Shown piece after piece: positions 6,314 to 12,535 of a DNA stretch of 12,535 nucleotides. How positions within the stretch are numbered: the first letter of the stretch is position 1; each line of letters begins with the position of its first letter. The stretch lies in contig FR898440.1 in the NCBI GenBank assembly GCA_000437515.1, forward strand, positions 6,019-18,553, in the 5' to 3' direction. Below the pieces are notes generated by a model that ran no database searches, was not told the origin of the DNA, and saw nothing but the letters and a program-made list of their open reading frames with translations. This DNA is from Acidiphilium sp. CAG:727 (GTDB lineage: Bacteria > Bacillota > Clostridia > Christensenellales > Borkfalkiaceae). The position numbers and the translations under genes are program-made.

Positions 6314-7240
6314 TTGCTCGAAACGCTTGTTGCCGATTACGAGGGCGCGGAGAATATCTCGCGTCGTATCAATTTTAGCGGTAGCGAGAATCTTGCCTCG
6401 TTTGACGCCGACGGCAAAGTCAGTATCGATGACAACGGAAAAGTCGTACTTGATTCTACGGCAACGCCTATAGACAACAACAACGGTTACGATGTGTTCC
6501 GTCAGGCAGGTATTTACTACGGTCTGAGTTTTATCGAAAAGTTGATAAAGACAAGCAAGTATTATAACGAAAAAACTGCTTTCGGCACATACAGCCAACG
6601 CGATGCGCAGGATGACTTTATCTATGCAGGCAAGGACGGCAAGGGCAGAATGATTCCTGCGATGATTGTAGACGGAGACTGGTGGCAAAGCGAAGCAAGC
6701 GACACGTTTGAAGATACCAAGAAGTACGGTACTAAGTACGAGCGCAATTTCAAGTACATGCCGCTGCCAAAGGCAACGTCGGAACAAATCGGCAAAAATG
6801 CCTGCAACATCGACTTTGATAGCTCTTATTCGTTTGTCAGTGCAAACACCGTGAAAGACAAGGTATCGATTGCGGCGGACTTTATTCAATTTTTTCACAC
6901 CAACGAACAAATGGTGAAATTTACTAAAATTACGAATACTATCAAGGCACTCAACTACACAATGAGCAACGACGATCTGGCAGAACTTACGCCGTATGGT
7001 AAATCGCTGTTCCAATACAAAAAGAGCGGAAAATCAGACACGATAATTCTTACGGGTTCCAATGCTAAATTCCTGAGTTATTTCGGTAAAATCAAGAAGC
7101 CTTATTCGGCGTCTTACACCGTCAACAATAGAACGCTGACATACTCTCCGGTGCAAGCCTTCCACGAGATACCCGACAATGCCAACGCAAAAAATTATTT
7201 CGAAAATATGTATGCCGAGTGGAAAAAAATCTGGGAATAA
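6314..7240 (+). CDS. Solute-binding protein, C-terminal part after the premature stop
   Basis: The frame continues for 308 codons after the stop, with no frameshift and no further lesion. TTG 6314 is a possible restart codon, but it follows the stop by only three bases and has no spaced ribosome site. The product would also lack a signal sequence. It is better viewed as the second half of the 5561-7240 gene than as an independent protein. Confidence 0.6.
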   Translation: MLETLVADYEGAENISRRINFSGSENLASFDADGKVSIDDNGKVVLDSTATPIDNNNGYDVFRQAGIYYGLSFIEKLIKTSKYYNEKTAFGTYSQRDAQDDFIYAGKDGKGRMIPAMIVDGDWWQSEASDTFEDTKKYGTKYERNFKYMPLPKATSEQIGKNACNIDFDSSYSFVSANTVKDKVSIAADFIQFFHTNEQMVKFTKITNTIKALNYTMSNDDLAELTPYGKSLFQYKKSGKSDTIILTGSNAKFLSYFGKIKKPYSASYTVNNRTLTYSPVQAFHEIPDNANAKNYFENMYAEWKKIWE

Positions 7241-7267
7241 CAATTCGTACAGACGAAGGATAAAACT

Positions 7268-8194
7268 ATGCCAAACAAATCAAAAAGCAAAATAGGGCAA
7301 ACGGGCAATAAATGGGTATACGCATTGCTAATGGCGTTTCCCCTATTGCACTTTTGTGTGTTCTACGTGTATGTCAACGCAAACTCCATTGCAATGGCGT
7401 TTCAAAACGTTGACCCCGTAACAGGCGAAAGAGCATGGGTGTTTTCCAATTTTGCCGAGCAGTTTAAGTTTCTTGCCACGGGACCTGCGTTAAATATGTT
7501 GCGCGTGTCGTTGTTGGGCTACGTAGTCCACTTGGTAATTGGATTGACCACGGGGTTGTTGTTTGCATACTACGTGTACAAAAAGCGCGTAATGTCAAGC
7601 ACGTTCCGCGTGCTGATGTTCTTGCCGTCCATCATACCGGCTATTGTTTTTGTGACGATCTACCGCTATTTTACCGACAACGCTTTTCCCGAGATAATTG
7701 CCGGGTTGTTTAATCTGAAGGATGTTCCGCAAGGTTTGTTTTCAAACAAGGAGACCAGGCTTGTCGTTATTTTATTCTACGACATATTCGTATCTTTCGG
7801 TACGTCGGTACTTATATATACTAACAAAATGGACTCCATCGAACCGTCGCTGACAGAAGCGGCAAGAATCGATGGCGCAACGCCGTTTAAGGAGTTCTGG
7901 TATGTCGTATTACCGATGACGTTCTCTACGATCAGCGTATTTTTGGTCACGGGTGTGGCAAGCATATTTATGAATCAGATGTTCCTGTTTTCATTCTATG
8001 GTTGGGCGCCCCCTGCGGATATTGACACCTTCGGGTATTATTTCTTTCGTAAAACAAGCGAGGCAACGACCTACAACGATAAACAGGCATTGTGCTCTCT
8101 GTCGGCGTTGGGTCTTATTTTCAGTGCGATGGCAATACCCCTTACTTTTGGTGTAAGGTATTTGCTCAACAGATACGGACCTAAGGAGGACTGA
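7268..8194 (+). CDS. Sugar ABC transporter permease, MalF/UgpA type
   Basis: This 308-residue inner-membrane protein has about six hydrophobic segments (roughly 17-40, 75-102, 112-130, 162-185, 215-243, 272-298). The first includes ALLMAFPLLHFCVFYVYVN, the fourth LVVILFYDIF. The cytoplasmic EAA loop, EAARIDGATPFKEFWYVVLP, begins at E197 with the conserved Gly at 203. It is the docking site for the ATPase in binding-protein-dependent importers. ATG 7268 follows AAGGA (7256-7260) at a normal distance. The gene starts 27 bases after the binding-protein gene, and two bases separate its stop from the next permease. The paired permeases and the rhamnosidase context suggest uptake of rhamnosylated oligosaccharides. 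No ATPase lies in the window, and many CUT1 systems of Bacillota use a shared MsmK/MsmX-type ATPase encoded elsewhere. Confidence 0.93.
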   Translation: MPNKSKSKIGQTGNKWVYALLMAFPLLHFCVFYVYVNANSIAMAFQNVDPVTGERAWVFSNFAEQFKFLATGPALNMLRVSLLGYVVHLVIGLTTGLLFAYYVYKKRVMSSTFRVLMFLPSIIPAIVFVTIYRYFTDNAFPEIIAGLFNLKDVPQGLFSNKETRLVVILFYDIFVSFGTSVLIYTNKMDSIEPSLTEAARIDGATPFKEFWYVVLPMTFSTISVFLVTGVASIFMNQMFLFSFYGWAPPADIDTFGYYFFRKTSEATTYNDKQALCSLSALGLIFSAMAIPLTFGVRYLLNRYGPKED

Positions 8195-8196
8195 CA

Positions 8197-9075
8197 ATGA
8201 CAAAAAAAATCTGTGCAAAACGCACTAAAACAAGTCCGTTCTTCGTGGCGCTGTTTGTTTTGTTGGCAATTTACTCGCTAATGCTTGTCGGTTTGCTCGT
8301 TTGGGCAATGATTTCATCATTTAAAGCGCCGCGCGACTTTCAGACCAATCCCGTGGGACTACCCGAAAAAATAGTCAATAACTTTGCTAAGGCAATCAAA
8401 CTGTACAAGATACAGGTCGGCGGCATCAAGGGGCAGCCGCTGTACGCTATGTTTCCGCAGATGCTGTACAACTCTGTCGTGTATTCGATAGGGTGTGCGC
8501 TCATTAACACGGCGGTAACATGCATAACGGCGTACTGTTGCGCTCGCTACAAGTATAAGTTGTCCAGGATTGTGTACGTGGTGGTGCTTGTCACAATGAC
8601 AATACCGATTGTCGGCTCGCTCCCTTCGCAAATACAGGTTGCTCAGGGTTTGCATATTTATAACACGATTTGGGGTGTGTGGTTGCAAAGCGCGTCTTTT
8701 CTGGGGCTGTATTTTCTTGTGTTTTACGAGACGTTTGCTTCTTTGCCGAACTCTTTCTTCGAGGCGGCAAGACTCGACGGAGCAGGGGATCTGTCTCTAT
8801 TGTTCCGTATAGCGTTGCCCCTTGCGGGAAACGTGTTTTTGACAATATTCCTGCTTAACTTCATCATTTACTGGAACGACTACCAAACGCCGTTGCTGTT
8901 CTTGAAGTCTATGCCGGTACTGTCGTACGGTTTGTATCTCATTACGCAGTCCAATGCCTATGTGCCGATGATTATGTCTGCGGCAACGGTGGTGCTGGTG
9001 CCTGTAATTGTAATCTTTATATTTGCCAACAAAAAGTTGATGGGTAATCTGACCGTCGGAGGAGTAAAGGGCTGA
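8197..9075 (+). CDS. Sugar ABC transporter permease, MalG/UgpE type
   Basis: This 292-residue partner permease has a short basic N-terminus, then FVALFVLLAIYSLMLVGLLV (about 16-35) as the first membrane helix and SSFKAPRDFQ directly after it, a typical MalG-family feature. Further hydrophobic segments fall near 90-115, 122-145, 155-180, 205-228 and 255-280. The EAA loop EAARLDGAGDLSLLFRIALP begins at E189 with Gly at 195. The C-terminus (KLMGNLTVGGVKG) is the usual MalG-family ending, so the gene is complete. AAGGAGG (8183-8189) lies 7 bases before ATG 8197 and overlaps the end of the upstream permease gene, indicating tight coupling. With the MalF-type protein it forms the membrane channel of the importer. 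Confidence 0.93.
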   Translation: MTKKICAKRTKTSPFFVALFVLLAIYSLMLVGLLVWAMISSFKAPRDFQTNPVGLPEKIVNNFAKAIKLYKIQVGGIKGQPLYAMFPQMLYNSVVYSIGCALINTAVTCITAYCCARYKYKLSRIVYVVVLVTMTIPIVGSLPSQIQVAQGLHIYNTIWGVWLQSASFLGLYFLVFYETFASLPNSFFEAARLDGAGDLSLLFRIALPLAGNVFLTIFLLNFIIYWNDYQTPLLFLKSMPVLSYGLYLITQSNAYVPMIMSAATVVLVPVIVIFIFANKKLMGNLTVGGVKG

Positions 9076-9165
9076 TACCGACAACATGGCAAACGTTCGC
9101 AACGGAGATTTACTCCGCAGGCGACTTCGGCTACGACAAAATGTAGCAATTTATTCGGAGGGAAT
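9076..9165 (+). other. Intergenic gap with a coding-like relic and small hairpin
   Basis: This 90-base gap contains an open frame (9081-9146, ending in TAG) that reads like the tail of a protein, IYSAGDFGYDKM, and has no start. It also contains the 5-bp hairpin CGGAG-ATTTA-CTCCG (9103-9117) and GGAGGG (9157-9162), the ribosome site for ATG 9166. No promoter was recognised, so the following gene is probably read from the operon transcript. Confidence 0.4.
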
Positions 9166-12100
9166 ATGAAATTTACTACAACAAAAGCCAAGACAATCGT
9201 AATTGTGCTTGCGTCGCTGTTGCTGTTTTGCACCATGGCTGCGGTACTGCCCGTTATGGCAGACGCGGTTACTCCAAAGTACAATTGGGCGGGCGAAACG
9301 GTTGCGGACAAGTATTCGTACGGACAAACGTTTGCCGTACCCGAAAGACGACTTGACGGCGTAGAAGCCGACGTGTCCCACACGTTAGTGTTTCCCGACG
9401 GCACTTCGTCCTATGCCGACGAAGTTATGTTAAAACTCAGCGGCAAGTACAAACTTACCTACACGGCAAGCGTAGGAGACAAGGTTTACAGTGAAACGCA
9501 CGAATTTTCCGTCAATCATGTAACCTATTCGGTTAAAGACAAAAACTCTTCCGCCGTATATAAAACGCCGGACAATGTACGAGACAAGGACGTTAAGGGT
9601 GTGGTGGTTTCGCTTGCGCAAAAGGATGAATTTGTGGTCAATCAAGCCATTTCCGTGAGTAACTTTACCGCCGACGATTATTTTGTAGAAGGCTTTGTAA
9701 TCAACCAAACAGTGGGTATGGGCGCTTTTACGCGATTTATTGTTACGTTGACCGACTACGAAAACCCGGACGTATACATCAAGATTATTGTTAACGAGCG
9801 TACTTCTCAAGATGAGAAGGGCGTTGCCTTTGCTGCGGCTTGCGGTAACGGGCAAAAACCCGTAGGTTTGGAAAATTATGTTCCGGGTACGATGGATAAC
9901 ATTACCAAAGTACACAAAAACGATGGGTTAGGGCAGTGGATCAACATGCCGTTACGCGGACAGAATACAATTGTCGGTTCGGGTAGATATACTTACGATA
10001 TTTATAACGACGACTACCCGTTCCGTTTCAGTTATGATCCGACAACGCAACAGATTTGGCATGCAACCAACTTCAATGTTCCCGCCGACAATAACTACAG
10101 CGATCCCAACCCGCATAAGGACAAGGTTTCTATAGCAAGTACGAATTTTAAAAAGATTGTTACCGACCTTGACGACTCTCGCTATTACGAGTCACTGTGG
10201 AGCGGATTTAGAAGCGGTTATGTCAAGTTATCGATTGCTGCGGAAAACTATACATCCACCCATGCGCAATTTTGTATTACCAAGGTCGCCGGTGTGGATT
10301 TGTCAAATGACGGATTTGAAGTGACGGAACAACCGACAATCACCGTCGATACCGATTATGACGTGATGCCCGAAGCCGTTGTGGGTAAGAGTTATCCCGT
10401 ACCGACGGCGACGGCGCACGATCTTTACAGCGACGATGTTGAAGTGAAAGTTAACGTATGGTACAACTATGCAAGCAACGATAGGATTTCGGTAAGTTTT
10501 GTTGACGGCAAGTTTATCGCTAAGTATGCGGGTTACTATGCGATCGTCTACACGGCAACCAATCGTAGCGGTATTACGGCGCAAAAAGTGCTGTGGGTAC
10601 ATGCCAAGACCGAGCCGAACCCGATAACAATCGATCTGTCGCCCGACAGAATAACTTCGTGCAAGGCGGGCGAATTTATTCAATATGCCGAGGCTACGAT
10701 AAGCGGCGGCAACGGTAACGTGAGTTTGTCGGTATACGCCAAGAACGGTGACACGGTATTGCGGACCGACGGGGGTTTTCGTCCCGAAAAAACAGGTACA
10801 TGGCAAATTGTGTACACGGCTGTCGACTACGTCGGAAACAGCAAAATCGTCGGTTACGATGTGACGGTAACGGCAAACGAGCTTCCGGTTTTAGTGGACA
10901 ATATTACATTGCCACAGATGTTTATTTCCGAAGCGTCTTTCATTTTGCCTCAAGTGTACGCCAATAAATACGATCGGGACGGGGTGCGCAAACTTCTTTG
11001 CACCGTGCATGTGGAGTATGACGGCAAGACGGAAACATACGACAGCGGTGAAAGCTTCATACCGAAGGTCTCAACCAACGGCGAAACAATCAAGGTGACG
11101 TACCTATGCGAAGGAACCGAATTATTCAGTAAACAGATACCGTGCGTTGTAATATACGAGAAAGGCTATCTTAAATATGAAAACTACTTTGTGGCGACGA
11201 ACGCCACGGGAGATAAGTCCTCTGATAACGGTTATGTTCTGACGGCTGCAACCGATGGTGTAATGAGCGTAACCTACGCAAACGCCATTGTCGCCGAGCA
11301 GTCAAACTTCGTGTTCCGTTGTTTTGGCGGCATAGGTAACTATACGCAAGCGGTGGTCACCCTTACCGATGCGGCAAACGCCGATAATGCCGTGCAGGCG
11401 GTGTTCAGACAAGTGGACGGCAAAGTATGGTTTTTTGCGGGCGGTAAGTCCTACCGCACCGATTACAGTTTTGTCGGTAAAGCGTTTGATATTTCTCTCG
11501 GTTTCGAGAACGGCGCGTTTGTCTACGACGGTGCGGCGTTTGCACCCGTCGAGACGGTAATCGGAAATAAGTTTACCGGGTTCGGCTCGGATAAGGTGTA
11601 TCTGTCTGTTGAACTGACAGATGCCAAGGCGGGTAATAAATTCTCCGTCATGTCGATTCGTAAATATAAGTTTGAAGGGCAGGACGAGGATCTTGTTCGC
11701 CCGTATATAGTTATAAACGGCGAAGTTGCCTCTATCGGCAAACTCGGCGATGTTATTCACATGCCGTCGATAAGCGTCGGCGATGTGATTTGTCCTAATG
11801 TCAGTGTACTTATGCAAGTGTTTGCTCCGGACGGGACTTTTGTCAAGGATGTCAACGGTGTTGAACTGAACGGTTGCGACGCAGGCGCAGAGTATGACTT
11901 TATTGTGAAACAGTCGGGCGCTTACAAGGTACAATACACCGTCAAAGAGGCGGAATTGTTTCTATACGTTGAGCCGTTTGACAACAAATGGTCGTACGAA
12001 ATTGCCGTGTACGACTCTGTCGAGCCGACAATTACCGTTACTTCTTCCGTGCCTGCTACCGTCGAATCGGGAGAAAAGGTGCTTGTACCGAAGTTTACCG

Positions 12101-12291
12101 TGACCGACGACTTTACGGCAACCGATGATCTGGTGGTATTCGTGTATCTTACAACCCCCACCGGACAAAAACAACTTGTCAATAAAGAAGCCGTGGTGTG
12201 TAGTCAAAAGGGCATTTACCGTTTTACAATTACAGCAATTGACGAGGCCGGTAACATCGGAACGAAAATAATTTATTTCAGGGTGGTGTAA
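9166..12291 (+). CDS. Secreted multi-domain protein with Ig-like and concanavalin-like modules
   Basis: The 1041-residue protein has a signal peptide (basic MKFTTTKAK, hydrophobic core, likely cleavage after about 34, PVMADA). It then looks like a chain of beta modules: an Ig-like unit (about 40-118, YKLTYTAS), a lectin-like region (about 122-372), Ig-like units at about 388-480 (YYAIVYTATNRSG) and 486-570 (WQIVYTAVDYVGN), another beta module (about 571-665), a second lectin-like region (about 668-838, ending FSVMSIRKYKFEG), and two final Ig-like units (about 842-949 and 951-1041, YRFTITAIDEAGN). Repeated 'Y-[IV]-Y-T-A-x-[ND]-x-x-G-N' endings mark bacterial Ig-like folds. No catalytic motif, LPXTG signal, SLH repeats or C-terminal membrane segment is visible, so attachment is unexplained. 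Its place after the permeases suggests glycan binding at the cell surface. The function is inferred, not recognised. Confidence 0.75.
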   Translation: MKFTTTKAKTIVIVLASLLLFCTMAAVLPVMADAVTPKYNWAGETVADKYSYGQTFAVPERRLDGVEADVSHTLVFPDGTSSYADEVMLKLSGKYKLTYTASVGDKVYSETHEFSVNHVTYSVKDKNSSAVYKTPDNVRDKDVKGVVVSLAQKDEFVVNQAISVSNFTADDYFVEGFVINQTVGMGAFTRFIVTLTDYENPDVYIKIIVNERTSQDEKGVAFAAACGNGQKPVGLENYVPGTMDNITKVHKNDGLGQWINMPLRGQNTIVGSGRYTYDIYNDDYPFRFSYDPTTQQIWHATNFNVPADNNYSDPNPHKDKVSIASTNFKKIVTDLDDSRYYESLWSGFRSGYVKLSIAAENYTSTHAQFCITKVAGVDLSNDGFEVTEQPTITVDTDYDVMPEAVVGKSYPVPTATAHDLYSDDVEVKVNVWYNYASNDRISVSFVDGKFIAKYAGYYAIVYTATNRSGITAQKVLWVHAKTEPNPITIDLSPDRITSCKAGEFIQYAEATISGGNGNVSLSVYAKNGDTVLRTDGGFRPEKTGTWQIVYTAVDYVGNSKIVGYDVTVTANELPVLVDNITLPQMFISEASFILPQVYANKYDRDGVRKLLCTVHVEYDGKTETYDSGESFIPKVSTNGETIKVTYLCEGTELFSKQIPCVVIYEKGYLKYENYFVATNATGDKSSDNGYVLTAATDGVMSVTYANAIVAEQSNFVFRCFGGIGNYTQAVVTLTDAANADNAVQAVFRQVDGKVWFFAGGKSYRTDYSFVGKAFDISLGFENGAFVYDGAAFAPVETVIGNKFTGFGSDKVYLSVELTDAKAGNKFSVMSIRKYKFEGQDEDLVRPYIVINGEVASIGKLGDVIHMPSISVGDVICPNVSVLMQVFAPDGTFVKDVNGVELNGCDAGAEYDFIVKQSGAYKVQYTVKEAELFLYVEPFDNKWSYEIAVYDSVEPTITVTSSVPATVESGEKVLVPKFTVTDDFTATDDLVVFVYLTTPTGQKQLVNKEAVVCSQKGIYRFTITAIDEAGNIGTKIIYFRVV

Positions 12292-12294
12292 CGC

Positions 12295-12535
12295 ATGAAA
12301 AAAAGATTATTGCAAGTAATTGCTTTTGTATGTGTGACGGTTACGTCGTTTTTACTATGCTCATGCGGCAAAAAACCCGATTCGGGCAATAACGTCGATG
12401 CCGAAAACATACGTGCCGAACATAAGGTAACTAACAGTTTGCACAAGGGTGTTGAAGACATTCCCGATACAGGTAAGCCGTTTATTGTGGATGGCGCGTC
12501 GGAGTATAAGATTGTGGCTAGCAATTACGGCAGGC
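12295..12535 (+). CDS. Lipoprotein, N-terminal part (runs off the window)
   Basis: Eighty codons are visible from ATG 12295, three bases after the stop of the Ig-like protein gene, with a G-rich AGGGTGG stretch upstream that may serve as ribosome site. The N-terminus is a clear lipoprotein signal: MKKRLLQ, a hydrophobic core, and lipobox LLCSC with the lipidated Cys at residue 24. A polar linker follows (GKKPDSGNNVD). The segment KPFIVDGASEYKIV (about 62-75) resembles the first strand of the N-terminal domain found ahead of GH67-like and DUF4838 glycan-active proteins. A surface glycan hydrolase or second binding protein is therefore possible. That reading rests on about 14 residues. The lipoprotein call is firm and the family is not. 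Confidence 0.8.
   Translation, partial: MKKRLLQVIAFVCVTVTSFLLCSCGKKPDSGNNVDAENIRAEHKVTNSLHKGVEDIPDTGKPFIVDGASEYKIVASNYGR

Larger units (their letters stand above)
5561..7240 (+). pseudogene. Sugar ABC transporter substrate-binding lipoprotein, interrupted by an in-frame stop
   Basis: Read through one internal TAA (6308-6310, codon 250), this is a 559-position CUT1/MalE-like solute-binding protein. It has a lipoprotein signal (MKKIRIF, hydrophobic core, lipobox FAAC with Cys at about 24). The ligand-binding fold carries QLYVYVAQWGFGTEWF, then DGKYYAVPGYSGSYGLIYN, the usual 'YAVP...G.IYN' signature. The second half resumes in frame with LLETLVADYEG, AMIVDGDWW and the typical C-terminal helix FENMYAEWKKIWE. 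The family role is to capture oligosaccharides outside the membrane and deliver them to the permeases encoded next. No base is gained or lost, so this is one substitution (CAA to TAA would be a single C-to-T change), a sequencing error, or read-through. TAA cannot be generally reassigned, because this gene and the Ig-like protein both end in TAA. Confidence 0.85.

Noticed and set aside
5615..7015. 466-codon minus-strand open frame antisense to the binding-protein gene
   Set aside because: It spans the internal TAA of the sense gene and has no recognisable domains or ribosome site. It mirrors the sense gene's codon bias. The sense frame carries a lipobox and the solute-binding signatures.
9086..9169. 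27-codon ORF ending in an ATGA overlap with the Ig-protein start
   Set aside because: It has an arginine-rich, unlikely composition and no ribosome site. The overlap is explained by chance.
1..12535. CRISPR array or large tandem repeat
   Set aside because: No regularly spaced repeats with unique spacers were seen on reading through the window.

Overview
The window looks like a chromosomal segment of an uncultured anaerobic Bacillota (Clostridia-type) bacterium. The reasons are a dnaX-ybaB-recR cluster with a tRNA-Ser nearby (an arrangement familiar from Bacillota), strong AGGAG-type ribosome binding sites, lipobox lipoproteins and a MalEFG-like sugar ABC system without its own ATPase. A more precise placement (for example Christensenellales-like gut bacteria) is only an impression, because nothing could be searched.

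Layout. Bases 1-1284 are conserved housekeeping genes on the + strand: the 3' end of dnaX, ybaB and recR. At 1397-1600 a promoter, tRNA-Ser(GCT) with encoded CCA and a strong terminator form a self-contained unit. Bases 1601-2189 hold no intact gene. They contain what look like relics: a short minus-strand ORF running into the tRNA, a serine-recombinase-like C-terminal tail ending in a perfect hairpin, and a short IS-end-like patch. This looks like the eroded edge of an island beside the tRNA.

Bases 2190-12535 form a sugar-utilisation locus. A minus-strand AraC-family regulator (2190-3020) faces a long + strand operon: cytoplasmic GH78 alpha-L-rhamnosidase (3237-5549), lipoprotein solute-binding protein (5561-7240), two MalF/MalG-type permeases (7268-8194, 8197-9075), a 1041-residue secreted multi-Ig-like protein (9166-12291), and the start of another lipoprotein (12295 to the window end). 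Both divergent promoters have 17-bp spacers. Two copies of ACAAAACA exactly 21 bp apart abut the -35 of the rhamnosidase promoter, the geometry expected of an AraC-family activator site.

How it works together (inference): the surface Ig-like protein and lipoproteins capture or process a rhamnose-containing glycan. The binding protein and two permeases, with an ATPase encoded elsewhere, import rhamnosylated oligosaccharides. The leaderless GH78 enzyme removes rhamnose inside the cell, and the AraC-type protein switches the operon on when the sugar is present. The main anomaly is a single in-frame TAA at codon 250 of the binding-protein gene, with the reading frame otherwise intact on both sides. 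If real, it should disable import.
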